NCBI GenBank assembly: GCA_012719135.1
Contig: JAAYAW010000077.1
Span: 109,208 to 173,207 of the forward strand
From: Chloroflexota bacterium
Lineage (GTDB): Bacteria; Chloroflexota; Anaerolineae; UBA1429
Direction: 5' to 3'
DNA: 64,000 bases
Shown here: positions 9,419 to 17,564 of the stretch, one piece after another
Numbering within the stretch: the stretch's first letter is position 1
Layout: every line of letters begins with the position of its first letter
Program-made: the position numbers and the translations under genes
The notes under the pieces: model-generated
Databases searched by the model: none
What the model was told of the DNA's origin: nothing
What the model saw: the letters and a program-made list of their open reading frames with translations, nothing else

Positions 9419-10549
9419 CTAAGGCAAGAAGTTGAACGGGTTCAGCAACGATCCACCGCTACGCACTTCAAAGTGCAGATGCGGCCCTGTCGAGTTGCCG
9501 GTACTACCGCACTTGCCCAGGAGATCCCCCTTCTCAACTGCCTGGCCCACCTCCACGAAAAAGGCGTCCATGTGGGCGTAGAGAGTCTGGTAGCCGTTGC
9601 CATGATCGACCACGACCATCCGACCGTAGCCAGTGGCCGTGTGTGCGGCAACCACGGTTCCTCCATCAGCTGCCATAATCGGCGTGCCCCTGGAAGCAGC
9701 AATATCGATGGCGCGGTGCCCCTGCCAGTACCCCTGCGAAAGCCTGCCGCTCATGGGCCACGCCAGCTGTCCGGTGCCGGTGACACCGCTCTGCGTCGCT
9801 GTCCCGACCGAGGGATAGGTCTGAACCTGCTTCGGCACATAGGGCTTGACGCCGCCGGGGATGATGAGCTTCTGCCCGGCCGTCAGTGTGTAGGGCTCTG
9901 TGAGTGAATTGCCGGGGTAGAGCGCGACTTCGTCGCTCTCTACCTTGTACTTGGCAGCAATCGACTCCAGCGACTCACCCTGGGCGACCGTGTGGTAGGC
10001 CCCGTCCACAGGAAGGATGTACAGTTCCTGACCGATCGAGAGCGTATCGTTCTGCCCGGCCAGAGACTCGTTGGCATACAGGATGGTCGTCCCCTGTAGC
10101 CCAAACTGCTGGGCAATTTGCAGAAGCGTATCCCCGGCCTGGACGGTGTATACGGTAACCGTCGTTCGGAGCAGCCTCCGCGGCTCGGCCACCTGCGGGA
10201 GCGCCTGGCTCCAACTCTGCATGGTGAACGGGATCGTGTCCGGCGCCAGATAGCGCTCATTCGACTCGGCATTTTGATACGAAGCCACATGCTCATACGA
10301 GCCTACGAGGTAGTAGGTCGAGGAGAAGTCGCGCCCTCGGCCAAAAAGCGCGTCGAGGCCCGACACACTCCACTGGCGCGGGGAAAAACCGTACAGAATG
10401 GAGACAAAAAGCAGCGCGAGCACAATATGCCCCGCATAGCGCGACACCGTGGGAAGATCACGTGCCAGAACGGGAGGTCTGATGGATCGTATCAACGGAC
10501 GATTCGGAACGGACCGGACAGCGCGCGAGAGTACTCGCGAACCATACAT
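9419..10549 (-). CDS. LysM-containing M23 family metallopeptidase
   Basis: 376 residues. A membrane segment near residues 42-56 (HIVLALLFVSILYGF) acts as signal anchor. Two LysM domains follow (VYTVQAGDTLLQIAQQFGL and YHTVAQGESLESIAAKYKV), then a lysostaphin-type M23 domain: HRAIDIAASRGTPI supplies His and Asp zinc ligands, and PHLHFEVR the HxH motif; GDLLGKCGSTGNSTG is the family loop. It should bind and cut, or help activate cutting of, peptidoglycan at the cell surface. ATG 10549 lies 6 nt after the rho stop with no good ribosome site, so translation is probably coupled to rho. Confidence 0.92.
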   Translation of the reverse strand: MYGSRVLSRAVRSVPNRPLIRSIRPPVLARDLPTVSRYAGHIVLALLFVSILYGFSPRQWSVSGLDALFGRGRDFSSTYYLVGSYEHVASYQNAESNERYLAPDTIPFTMQSWSQALPQVAEPRRLLRTTVTVYTVQAGDTLLQIAQQFGLQGTTILYANESLAGQNDTLSIGQELYILPVDGAYHTVAQGESLESIAAKYKVESDEVALYPGNSLTEPYTLTAGQKLIIPGGVKPYVPKQVQTYPSVGTATQSGVTGTGQLAWPMSGRLSQGYWQGHRAIDIAASRGTPIMAADGGTVVAAHTATGYGRMVVVDHGNGYQTLYAHMDAFFVEVGQAVEKGDLLGKCGSTGNSTGPHLHFEVRSGGSLLNPFNFLP

Positions 10550-10555
10550 AATGCT

Positions 10556-11812
10556 CTAGACATCCTTATTCAGGGTCTTGAGGAACTCCTCGTTGGACTT
10601 GGTACGTCGCAGGCGGTCGAGGATCGGCTCCACCGATTCGATACTGCCGATGGTATCCGTCATGCGTCGGAGCAACCAGACACGGCTCAGGACCTCAGGA
10701 TCGAGCAGCAGTTCCTCACGCCGCGTGCCGGAGCGCTCGATATCGATTGCCGGGAAGATGCGGCGCTCGGCTAGCTTGCGATTCAGATGCAACTCCATGT
10801 TGCCGGTTCCCTTGAACTCCTCATAGATGATGTCATCCATGCGGCTGCCGGTGTCCACCAGACACGTCGCGATGATCGTGAGGCTTCCCCCCTCCTCGAT
10901 CTTGCGTGCTGCGCCAAAGAATCCCTTGGGGGGATGCACGGCTGCCGGGTCCAACCCTCCGGACAGTGTACGGCCGCTGGGCGGCACAATCAAGTTGTAC
11001 GCCCTCGCCAACCGGGTGATGCTATCAAGCAGAATAACCACGTCTCGGCCGACTTCGACGAGCCGCTTGGCCCTGGCCAATGCCACTTCGGCCACCTTGG
11101 CGTGGTTCTGCACAGGCTCGTCAAAGGTGGAACTCACGACCTCGGCCTCCACGGACCGGTCCATGTCCGTGACTTCCTCAGGACGCTCGCCGACAAGCAC
11201 AACGATCATGTGAGCATCGCGATGGTTGGCAGATATGCCATTGGCTATTTGCTTGAGGATCGTCGTCTTGCCGGCCTTTGGCGGAGAGACGATGAGGCCA
11301 CGCTGCCCCCGCCCGATGGGCGCCAAGAGATCGATGAGGCGGGTGCTGTAGATGCTGGCCGTGGTCTCAAGCTTGAACTGCTGGTTCGGAAAGATAGGGG
11401 TCAGCCGCTCAAAGTTAGGACGGTCCTTGGCGTGCTCGGGATCAATCCCGTTAATTGCCTCCACTCGCAGCAGCGAGTAGTACTTTTCCGATTCCTTCGG
11501 GTGGCGCACCTGCCCGATGACCATATCGCCGGTGCGAAGTCCGAACCGGCGGATCTGAGACTGGGACACATAGACATCATCGGGCCCGGGAAGCAGGTGA
11601 TCGCTGCGCAGAAAGCCGATGCCATCCTGGACGACCTCCAGAACGCCTCCGCCAAACAGCAGACCACGTTCCTCCGCCTGCGACCTGAGCAATCGCACGA
11701 TCAGGTCCTGCTTCTTGAGGCGGCTGTAGCCAGAGATCTCCCTGGTGCGGGCGACTTCACGCAGTTCGGTTAGGGTCATCGTCTCGTATTCAACGATGTT
11801 CACAGTGGACAT
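10556..11812 (-). CDS. rho: transcription termination factor Rho
   Basis: 418 residues. N-terminal Rho-N/SAP-like helices ([20 protein letters not shown]), an OB-fold RNA-binding domain ([16 protein letters not shown]), then a RecA-type ATPase: Walker [10 protein letters not shown], Walker [16 protein letters not shown], the Q/R-loop regions [17 protein letters not shown] and the conserved [20 protein letters not shown]. It is a ring-shaped RNA translocase that ends transcription. Length is as in most bacteria without an extra insertion. The gene has its own exact-consensus promoter and a leader of about 180 nt, and is followed by the M23 peptidase. Confidence 0.97.
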   Translation of the reverse strand: MSTVNIVEYETMTLTELREVARTREISGYSRLKKQDLIVRLLRSQAEERGLLFGGGVLEVVQDGIGFLRSDHLLPGPDDVYVSQSQIRRFGLRTGDMVIGQVRHPKESEKYYSLLRVEAINGIDPEHAKDRPNFERLTPIFPNQQFKLETTASIYSTRLIDLLAPIGRGQRGLIVSPPKAGKTTILKQIANGISANHRDAHMIVVLVGERPEEVTDMDRSVEAEVVSSTFDEPVQNHAKVAEVALARAKRLVEVGRDVVILLDSITRLARAYNLIVPPSGRTLSGGLDPAAVHPPKGFFGAARKIEEGGSLTIIATCLVDTGSRMDDIIYEEFKGTGNMELHLNRKLAERRIFPAIDIERSGTRREELLLDPEVLSRVWLLRRMTDTIGSIESVEPILDRLRRTKSNEEFLKTLNKDV

Positions 11813-11993
11813 GCTCCATGGGGGATAGTGGCAAAGATGGTCAAAACGGCCATCTACGCGGAGACACAGTAGGATATCAGGCAGGGTACAGCAATAGGCA
11901 TACTATAGCGGGCAGTTCCGAGGGAAAGTGAATGCGTGGGCGTAGACTGCGCCCGGATAGGGACCGAGGTGATACAGTAGACACGCTACTGCT
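11813..11993 (-). other. long 5' leader of rho
   Basis: About 180 nt lie between the inferred start point (near 11993) and the rho ATG at 11812. No ORF of note and no known riboswitch was recognised. Rho is autoregulated through its leader in several bacteria, so a rut-like site here is possible, but this is inference. Confidence 0.4.
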
Positions 11994-11999
11994 TGGTTC

Positions 12000-12028
12000 A
12001 TTATACCAACGCAGCCGATGGCTGTCAA
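12000..12028 (-). promoter_or_regulatory. exact-consensus promoter of rho
   Basis: Minus strand TTGACA (12023-12028), 17 bp spacer, TATAAT (12000-12005). All twelve bases match consensus. Confidence 0.87.
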
Positions 12029-12081
12029 CTGCAGAGACAAGTCGAGCAATCGTCAATGGCGAACTGCAAGCACTCGGTGCT

Positions 12082-13179
12082 CTATGCCTCGCTGCCTGGT
12101 TCCGTCGCATCCGTGGGCTCTCCCCGTCTGCCGGATGACCGTCCGAGGCGCACCCGATCGGTCCAGTGGCCAGGAGGCCGTTCGAGCCGGTGACGCCAGG
12201 CGCGCCCCAGACGAGCACTCAGCGTAATCGGAGATCCTTCGGAAGCCGAGCCTCCGCAGAATAGTGAAGCGGATGCCCATCTGGGCACGACCACACAGAG
12301 CGCCTGAGGCAGCACGCTGATCCAGACGGGAGTGGCGCCAACCGGGTCGCCATCCAAGTGCACGGGCAGCGGCGTCTGGGCCACCACGTATACGTCGCGG
12401 CCTCGAAGGACCTCCACGTTTGGGCTCTGCGAATGACGCCGAAAGGCGAGCAGTGCTGTGTGCCGTAGAACGTCAATGAGGTTGCCCCCGCGGAAGACAT
12501 AGATGTCGAGTTGCCCGTCATCGAGTTTGGCGTCTGGGGCCAGGCGCAGGGACGGACCATACAACTGCGCGTTCGCAATGACGATCATCACCACACGATG
12601 CCGCATCGCGCGGCCGTCTACCACCACAGTGGCTCGGGTTCCGCGCATGAAAAAGGCTTCTGCCAGCGCCATCACCAGGTAAGTCAGGTTACCCAGGCTC
12701 CGGCGAACCTCACGATGCGGCTCAACATCCTGGGCCACCTTGGCGTCATAGCCGATGCCACACCACATCAGGAAGTAGCGGTCCTGTGCCTTGCCGACAT
12801 CTATCTTTCTTCGATCGCCCTCCACGAGAATCCTCGCTGCATCCAGCAACGCCGAGCGGTAGATTGGCGACCACACAGGAAGGCCCAGCCCTTTGGCCCA
12901 CAAATTCCCAGTGCCAACCGGAAGGACGCCCATTATGACCGATGTGCCGACGAGCCCGCTGGCGACCTCGCCGATCGTCCCATCGCCGCCCACCGCCACA
13001 ACCATGTCGTACCCCTGATCTGCTGCCCAGCGGGCCAGTTCCTCCGCATGGCCGGCTCTCCGGGTCAACCGTACCGAGACGTCCCAGCCTTTCTCGCCCA
13101 GGTAGGCGGTCACACGGCTCAGGTCGTCTTGGATATCTCGCTGACCCGCGACGGGGTTCTGAATCAGCAGCGTCTTCAT
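12082..13179 (-). CDS. diacylglycerol/lipid kinase family protein (YegS/DagK type)
   Basis: 365 residues from ATG 13179 (MKTLLIQNPVAG); GGAG sits very close upstream, so the start is likely but not certain. The catalytic domain shows NPVAG near the N-terminus, the nucleotide motif VAVGGDGTIGEVASGL and LPVGTGNLWAKGLGL, then a beta-sandwich domain with YFLMWCGIGYDAKV and HLDGDPVG. The family phosphorylates diacylglycerol or related lipids with ATP at the inner membrane face. After about residue 295 the last ~70 residues are Arg/Ser/Gly-rich and not family-like, suggesting readthrough after a shifted or lost native stop. It is divergent from the amidohydrolase gene. Confidence 0.87.
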   Translation of the reverse strand: MKTLLIQNPVAGQRDIQDDLSRVTAYLGEKGWDVSVRLTRRAGHAEELARWAADQGYDMVVAVGGDGTIGEVASGLVGTSVIMGVLPVGTGNLWAKGLGLPVWSPIYRSALLDAARILVEGDRRKIDVGKAQDRYFLMWCGIGYDAKVAQDVEPHREVRRSLGNLTYLVMALAEAFFMRGTRATVVVDGRAMRHRVVMIVIANAQLYGPSLRLAPDAKLDDGQLDIYVFRGGNLIDVLRHTALLAFRRHSQSPNVEVLRGRDVYVVAQTPLPVHLDGDPVGATPVWISVLPQALCVVVPRWASASLFCGGSASEGSPITLSARLGRAWRHRLERPPGHWTDRVRLGRSSGRRGEPTDATEPGSEA

Positions 13180-13217
13180 GGCTCCATCATAGGCCCCGCG
13201 GCAGGCTCTGTCCACAC

Positions 13218-13247
13218 TTGACACCTGGCCAGGGTTGCAGGCATGAT
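13218..13247 (+). promoter_or_regulatory. putative promoter giving a leaderless transcript
   Basis: TTGACA (13218-13223) followed after 18 bp by CATGAT (13242-13247). The start point would fall at or next to the ATG at 13254, which has no ribosome site. The -10 matches only 4 of 6 bases. Confidence 0.35.
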
Positions 13248-13253
13248 GGCCCC

Positions 13254-14114
13254 ATGATGATCATCGATGCGCATACACATATCCTCTCGCGAGAAATGAT
13301 CGTCGCTCGCGAGGACTACCGCTCCGTTGATCGGTGGTTCGGTGCTCTGTATGCTTCTCCACGCGCGCGATTGGCCACTGGAGAGGATCTGATCGCGAGC
13401 ATGGACCGGGCCGGGATTGAGGCCTCCGTCGCCTTCGGCTTTGCCTTTGCCAGCAGCGAGCTGTGCCACCGGTGCAACGACTATGTCCTCGAATGCGCTG
13501 CTCGCTGGCCCGGCAGGATCATACCGTTCGCCGTTGTCAGCCCGATGGATTCCGAGGTTGCCTGCATAGAAGCTGAGCGATGCCTCGCAGGCGGCGCCCT
13601 GGGTATCGGAGAACTGATGCCCGATGGACAGGCTATCGATCTCCAATCGGACCGTCTGGCACCCCTGTTGCAGGTGGCGCAATCCCACTCCGTGCCGCTC
13701 ATGCTGCACGCCAACGAGCTTGTTGGCCATTCCTACCCGGGAAAGGGACACACGGGGCCTGAGGCAGCGTATGCCTTTGCGGCTGATCATCCAGGCCTGC
13801 GCCTCATCCTCTCCCACTGGGGAGGGGGGCTTGCCTTCTACGAGTTGATGACCTCCACTCGGACGGCACTGGCAAACGTCTGGTACGATACGGCCGCCTC
13901 CACTCTGCTATATGACGATCGGGTCTTTTCGCACGTGATGGCATGGGCCCCGGACAAGGTGCTCTTTGGCACGGATTATCCCCTCCTGACACAGAGGAGG
14001 TTTCTACAGCGCGTGCTGGCTCTGGGCCTGGAGGATACCCAGCGGAGCGCACTCTTCTCTGCGAACCTGCTGCGCACACTGGGTCACCCTGATGACAGAG
14101 TGCCCGGACGATGA
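13254..14114 (+). CDS. amidohydrolase family protein (Amidohydro_2 type)
   Basis: 286 residues from ATG 13254 (MMIIDAHTHIL). The HxH metal motif is in DAHTHI; further conserved pieces are MLHANE, LILSHWGGGL and LFGTDYPLL, giving the metal-dependent TIM-barrel pattern of the 2-amino-3-carboxymuconate decarboxylase/resorcylate decarboxylase-like group. Such enzymes act as hydrolases or non-oxidative decarboxylases; substrate unknown. The open frame reaches back to 12942 but only through the divergent kinase gene. No Shine-Dalgarno precedes the ATG, and the likely promoter places transcription start at the codon itself. The stop overlaps the next start (ATGA). Confidence 0.85.
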   Translation: MMIIDAHTHILSREMIVAREDYRSVDRWFGALYASPRARLATGEDLIASMDRAGIEASVAFGFAFASSELCHRCNDYVLECAARWPGRIIPFAVVSPMDSEVACIEAERCLAGGALGIGELMPDGQAIDLQSDRLAPLLQVAQSHSVPLMLHANELVGHSYPGKGHTGPEAAYAFAADHPGLRLILSHWGGGLAFYELMTSTRTALANVWYDTAASTLLYDDRVFSHVMAWAPDKVLFGTDYPLLTQRRFLQRVLALGLEDTQRSALFSANLLRTLGHPDDRVPGR

Positions 14115-14731
14115 CGGCCATCCGTACCTTTGTCGCCATACCTCTGCCAGAGGATCTCAAGCACTCGCTGAGCACAACCTGCGCTGCACTGCGGAACGCT
14201 CCCGGAGGACGAGCCGCGCGCTGGGTATCCGTTGAGAACATGCACCTGACCCTCAAGTTTATCGGCGATGTGCAGACCTCTCACATGGAAGAGCTGCGCA
14301 AGGCTGTGGCAACCGTTTGCACTCGTGTGGCACCCTTGCGCGTCGTCATCGCCCGCCTGGGCTGCTTTCCGAGCAACGCCAGCCCCAGGGTAATCTGGGC
14401 AGGCATCGCCGAGGGGGCGCCCGATCTTCGATCTCTTGCCCGGCAGATCGACGACGCTCTGGGCGCGCTGGGCTATCCGCGCGACACGCGGCCGTTTTCG
14501 GCCCACATCACAGTGGCGCGGGCGGACAAACGGGCAATCGCCGCCGAACTGACCGCGCTGGGGCGGTCAGTAGGATCCTGGCCGGAAGCGACCTTCGGCG
14601 AACTGGTCGTCCAGTCTGTGAGCGTAGTACAGAGCGATCTGCATCCATCGGGGCCAATCTACACCAACATCTGTACAGTGCCTTTGCAGGGGCTTCCCGG
14701 CTCGCTTGACGCTCCGCACACGGCGTACTAG
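14111..14731 (+). CDS. thpR: RNA 2',3'-cyclic phosphodiesterase
   Basis: 206 residues. The two catalytic HxTx motifs are HLTL (about residue 47) and HITV (about residue 137), with RTFVAIPLPEDL at the N-terminus, the pattern of the LigT/ThpR branch of 2H phosphoesterases. The family opens 2',3'-cyclic phosphates at RNA ends and can ligate tRNA halves in vitro. It overlaps the amidohydrolase stop by 4 nt (ATGA), so the two are translationally coupled. Its 3' end contains the promoter of the following FMN riboswitch. Confidence 0.92.
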   Translation: MTAIRTFVAIPLPEDLKHSLSTTCAALRNAPGGRAARWVSVENMHLTLKFIGDVQTSHMEELRKAVATVCTRVAPLRVVIARLGCFPSNASPRVIWAGIAEGAPDLRSLARQIDDALGALGYPRDTRPFSAHITVARADKRAIAAELTALGRSVGSWPEATFGELVVQSVSVVQSDLHPSGPIYTNICTVPLQGLPGSLDAPHTAY

Positions 14732-14734
14732 AAT
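14706..14734 (+). promoter_or_regulatory. promoter of the riboflavin transport operon
   Basis: TTGACG (14706-14711), 17 bp, TAGAAT (14729-14734); five of six bases match in each box. Transcription would start near 14741, about 16 nt before the FMN aptamer. The promoter lies inside the end of thpR. Confidence 0.75.
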
Positions 14735-14756
14735 GCTCCACAGTAAGAACTGAATA

Positions 14757-14906
14757 GCCTTCGGGGCAGGGTGAGGCGCGCATCAATCAAGCAGCGCCAA
14801 ATCCCGACCGGCGGTGTGGCAGCGATCCGCTGCTCAGCCCGCAAGCCAGTAACATGGTGGATCCGGTAGAGACGGAGCCGACGGTATAGTCCGGATGGGA
14901 GAAGGC
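14757..14906 (+). promoter_or_regulatory. FMN riboswitch (RFN element) aptamer
   Basis: Closing stem P1 is GCCTTC (14757-14762) with GAAGGC (14901-14906). Between them are the conserved RFN blocks: GGGGCAGGGTG (14763 on), ATCCCGACCGGCGGT, CAGCCCGCAAGCC, GGATCCGGTAGAGA, CGGAGCCGACGGTATAGT and CCGGATGGGAGAAGG. Order and spacing match the six-helix FMN aptamer. It should bind FMN and lower expression of the downstream riboflavin transporter genes when FMN is plentiful. The P1 3' strand can instead pair with CCTTC at 14909-14913, a candidate antiterminator switch. Confidence 0.97.
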
Positions 14907-14935
14907 ACCCTTCAGGCCAAAGCGTTTGGCCATTG

Positions 14936-14970
14936 CGCCCCGTTGCTATTCAGCACGGGGCGGTTGTTTT
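14936..14970 (+). terminator. expression-platform terminator of the FMN riboswitch
   Basis: CGCCCCGT (14936-14943) pairs with ACGGGGCG (14955-14962), with three more inner pairs and one bulged T, followed by GTTGTTTT. A second hairpin (GGCCAAA 14915-14921 / TTTGGCC 14925-14931) lies between aptamer and terminator. This is a transcription-attenuation design. Confidence 0.88.
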
Positions 14971-15778
14971 GCTACCACGACGACAGAATACTAGATCCCG
15001 TACGTACCATGCCGGGAGGGGCAAGCCCCTGGCCCGGCGCTTGCTGCCGCTCGCGAGCTTTCTTGTCTTGTGTGCGCTGTGGGAACTCATCGTGTACATC
15101 GGTGACTACCCCGCGTTCTTCCTCCCCACTCCTCGCGATGTCTGGTCCCGGGCACTCGTGGCGCTCGGGGACGGGAGCCTGTTGATGCATACCTGGGTAA
15201 CGCTCAAGGAGGTCTTTGCCGGCCTTGCGGTGGGCCTTTCTGCCGCCGTCATCCTCGGATATGCGCTGGCCAAGGCTCCGGCCGTGGAGCGGCTCGTGTC
15301 GCCCTATCTCGCAGCCTCTCAAGCCATCCCGATCGTGGCTCTGGCCCCTCTCCTCGTGATCTGGTTTGGCCCGGGAACGCTGTCCAAGATCCTGGTGTGC
15401 GCCCTGACGCTGTTCTTCCCTGTCCTCATCAACACGATCGTGGGCATCCGTGGTGTGGATGCTGAGTTGGTGGAGCTCCTGCGTTCCCTGCGAGCTACCC
15501 AATGGCAGCGGTTCCTGTACCTGGAGCTGCCGGCCTCGCTGCCGGTACTCCTGGGCGGGCTCAAGATCGGCGTGACGCTATCGGTCATCGGAGCCGTGGT
15601 GAGCGAGTTCGTCAGCGCGGACCGGGGTTTGGGGTTCCTTGTCAACCTGGCGAGAGGGCTGTTCGATACCTCTTTGATGTTCGTCGCGCTCTTTACGCTC
15701 ATGGCCATCGCACTGGTGCTCTATCTCTCGGTGTCGGCCCTGGAGCGCAGAGTACTCAGAAAGCAAGGTAGGGAATAG
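14969..15778 (+). CDS. ribX: riboflavin ABC transporter, permease
   Basis: About 250-270 residues, six predicted membrane helices, with the binding-protein-dependent permease EAA-type loop (RSLRATQWQRFLYLELPASL, about 100 residues from the end). It resembles NitT/TauT/thiamine-precursor permeases, but the FMN riboswitch and the following SBP identify it as RibX of the RibXY system described in Chloroflexus. The start is unresolved. TTG 14933 is inside the terminator; TTG 14969 (used here) has no ribosome site; CTG 15029 has GGGAGGGG at ideal spacing; TTG 15041 lies 21 nt beyond that. The first membrane helix begins right after 15041, so any of the later starts would work. Confidence 0.87.
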   Translation: MLPRRQNTRSRTYHAGRGKPLARRLLPLASFLVLCALWELIVYIGDYPAFFLPTPRDVWSRALVALGDGSLLMHTWVTLKEVFAGLAVGLSAAVILGYALAKAPAVERLVSPYLAASQAIPIVALAPLLVIWFGPGTLSKILVCALTLFFPVLINTIVGIRGVDAELVELLRSLRATQWQRFLYLELPASLPVLLGGLKIGVTLSVIGAVVSEFVSADRGLGFLVNLARGLFDTSLMFVALFTLMAIALVLYLSVSALERRVLRKQGRE

Positions 15779-15812
15779 CCTGCCTGCGTATCACCAGATG
15801 GGAGAAGTGTCC

Positions 15813-16781
15813 ATGAAACACCTTGTGTGCCTGATCGCCGTCCTTGTACTCTTGAGCCCGCTGACCGGCTGTCAAACTGAGCAGACGAGCCAGGCGGTGA
15901 CCATGGCCATGGGCTTTGTGCCCAATGTCCAATTCACCCCGGTCTATGTCGCCCTTGAGCGCGGTTACTTTGCTGAGCAGGGGCTCGATATTGAGCTGGA
16001 CTATGGTACGGAGACCGATCTACTTCAGCGCCTCGCCGCTGGTGATGTTCAGTTTGCCATCGCCAGTGGAGATCAGGTAGCCCTGGCCCGCGCAGCCGGC
16101 CTCCGAGTTCGCATGGTTGCCAACTGGTATCGGCGCTTTCCGGTCTGCGTCGTATCGCTCGCTGAATCCGGCATCTCATCGCCGAATGACCTCATAGGCA
16201 AGATCGTGGGCATCCCGGTGCTGGAGGGCGCCAGCTACATCGGATGGCAGGCCTTCATGCGGGAAGTAGGGCTCACCCCGGAACAGGTCAATCTGCAACC
16301 GATCGGCTATACCCAGGTCGCCAGCCTCACCGAGAAACGCGTGGATGCCGCCGTTTCCTATGCGATGAACGAGCCTGTTCAGCTCGTTCAGTCCGGCTAC
16401 GAGACCAATGTCTTTTATCTGGATACGTTTACTCACCTTGTATCCAACGGCCTCATCGCAGCAGATTCGCTCATCGACGCCGATCCTGAGCTTGTGCGCA
16501 GAGTGGCCGGCGCTCTGATCCGCGGGATCGAAGACACACTGGCCGATCCCGATGCCGCCTTTGAGATCACCCGGAAGCAGATCCCCGAGATGGACGATAC
16601 CACCGCCGTGCTTCAGCGGGCCGTGTTGGATGAGTGCCTGCACTTTTGGCGGGCAGACAGGCTCGGCTACAACGAGCCGGAGGACTGGGAGGAATCCGTC
16701 CGCATTCTAGCGGAGCTGGGCTTGCTCTCAGCCGAGATAAGCCCCGAGGATCTGTACACGAACGACATGTTGGCGCCGTGA
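15813..16781 (+). CDS. ribY: riboflavin-binding lipoprotein of ABC transporter (NMT1/THI5-like)
   Basis: 322 residues from ATG 15813, chosen over ATG 15798 because GGGAGAAG lies 7 nt upstream and a lipoprotein signal follows at once (LLSPLTGC lipobox, Cys about residue 20). The mature protein has the NMT1/THI5-like fold: MGFVPNVQFTPVYVALERGY, then GDVQFAIASGDQVALARAAG. It sits between the permease and ATPase genes under one FMN riboswitch. Family knowledge and context make it RibY, the extracytoplasmic riboflavin-binding component. No direct sequence feature proves the ligand; thiamine-precursor binding proteins look similar. Confidence 0.9.
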   Translation: MKHLVCLIAVLVLLSPLTGCQTEQTSQAVTMAMGFVPNVQFTPVYVALERGYFAEQGLDIELDYGTETDLLQRLAAGDVQFAIASGDQVALARAAGLRVRMVANWYRRFPVCVVSLAESGISSPNDLIGKIVGIPVLEGASYIGWQAFMREVGLTPEQVNLQPIGYTQVASLTEKRVDAAVSYAMNEPVQLVQSGYETNVFYLDTFTHLVSNGLIAADSLIDADPELVRRVAGALIRGIEDTLADPDAAFEITRKQIPEMDDTTAVLQRAVLDECLHFWRADRLGYNEPEDWEESVRILAELGLLSAEISPEDLYTNDMLAP

Positions 16782-17536
16782 GCCGCGAACCCATTCTCCG
16801 CGCCGAGGGCCTGCAGGTCGTCTTCCAGTCGGAAGAGTCCCGGCTGGAGGCCCTGCAGGAAGCCTCCTTTAGCATCCTGCCCAATGAGTTTGTGTGTATC
16901 ATTGGGCCTTCCGGGTGCGGTAAGTCCACACTGCTTCGGGTGCTAGGCGGCCTTGTCGCGCCAACCCGGGGGCGGGTCCATCTCGATGGGCGGCCACTGA
17001 CAGGGCCTGAGGCTCGCATTGGCTTTGTCTTCCAGCAGCACAACCTGATGCCCTGGAGGACTGCGCTGGAGAACGTGTGTCTGCCGCTTGAGCTTCAGGG
17101 AGTCGCTCGTACTGTGGCCAAGGATCGGGCGAGGGAGATGCTGGCTCTAGTAGGTCTGGCAAAGTTCGCCAATGCCCTTCCCCGCGAGCTATCGGGAGGG
17201 ATGCGCCAGCGTGTGGCTCTGGCGCGCGAGTTGGTCTACGATCCAGATGTCCTTCTCCTGGACGAGCCTTTCGGCGCTTTGGACGCCCTTACGCGAGAAC
17301 AGATGGACTGGGAACTGCTCCGGATCTGGAGCGCCAGGCAAAAGACCGTTGTCATGGTCACCCACGACATCCAGGAGGCCATCTACCTCTCTGATCGCGT
17401 GCTGACCATGTCGCCCGGGCCAGGACGAATTGCCGGTGACGTGGCGATTGATCTCGCCCGCCCGCGCAAGGTGGACGACCTCTACTCGCCGCGCTTTGCC
17501 GAACTGACCCGCCTCCTTCGCGGATCGCTTCACTGA
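16778..17536 (+). CDS. ABC transporter ATP-binding protein (NitT/TauT/SsuB type) of riboflavin system
   Basis: 252 residues from GTG 16778, which overlaps the ribY stop as GTGA. Walker A is GPSGCGKST, signature LSGGMRQRVALAREL, Walker B VLLLDEPFGALD, H-loop VTHDIQEA. It is the cytoplasmic motor for the RibXY permease by operon position (4-nt overlap). The longer open frame from 16634 lies inside ribY and is rejected. No other permease is close, so exclusive service to RibX is likely. Confidence 0.92.
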   Translation: MSREPILRAEGLQVVFQSEESRLEALQEASFSILPNEFVCIIGPSGCGKSTLLRVLGGLVAPTRGRVHLDGRPLTGPEARIGFVFQQHNLMPWRTALENVCLPLELQGVARTVAKDRAREMLALVGLAKFANALPRELSGGMRQRVALARELVYDPDVLLLDEPFGALDALTREQMDWELLRIWSARQKTVVMVTHDIQEAIYLSDRVLTMSPGPGRIAGDVAIDLARPRKVDDLYSPRFAELTRLLRGSLH

Positions 17537-17564
17537 TCGTGGTGTACGTCCCACCGATCTCCGG

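Noticed and set aside
10787..11773. 328-codon open frame on the plus strand
   Set aside because: It lies wholly inside rho on the other strand, has no ribosome site or family motif; GC-driven shadow.
14757..14906. TPP riboswitch (because the transporter looks like a thiamine-precursor system)
   Set aside because: The conserved blocks and their order are those of the FMN aptamer.
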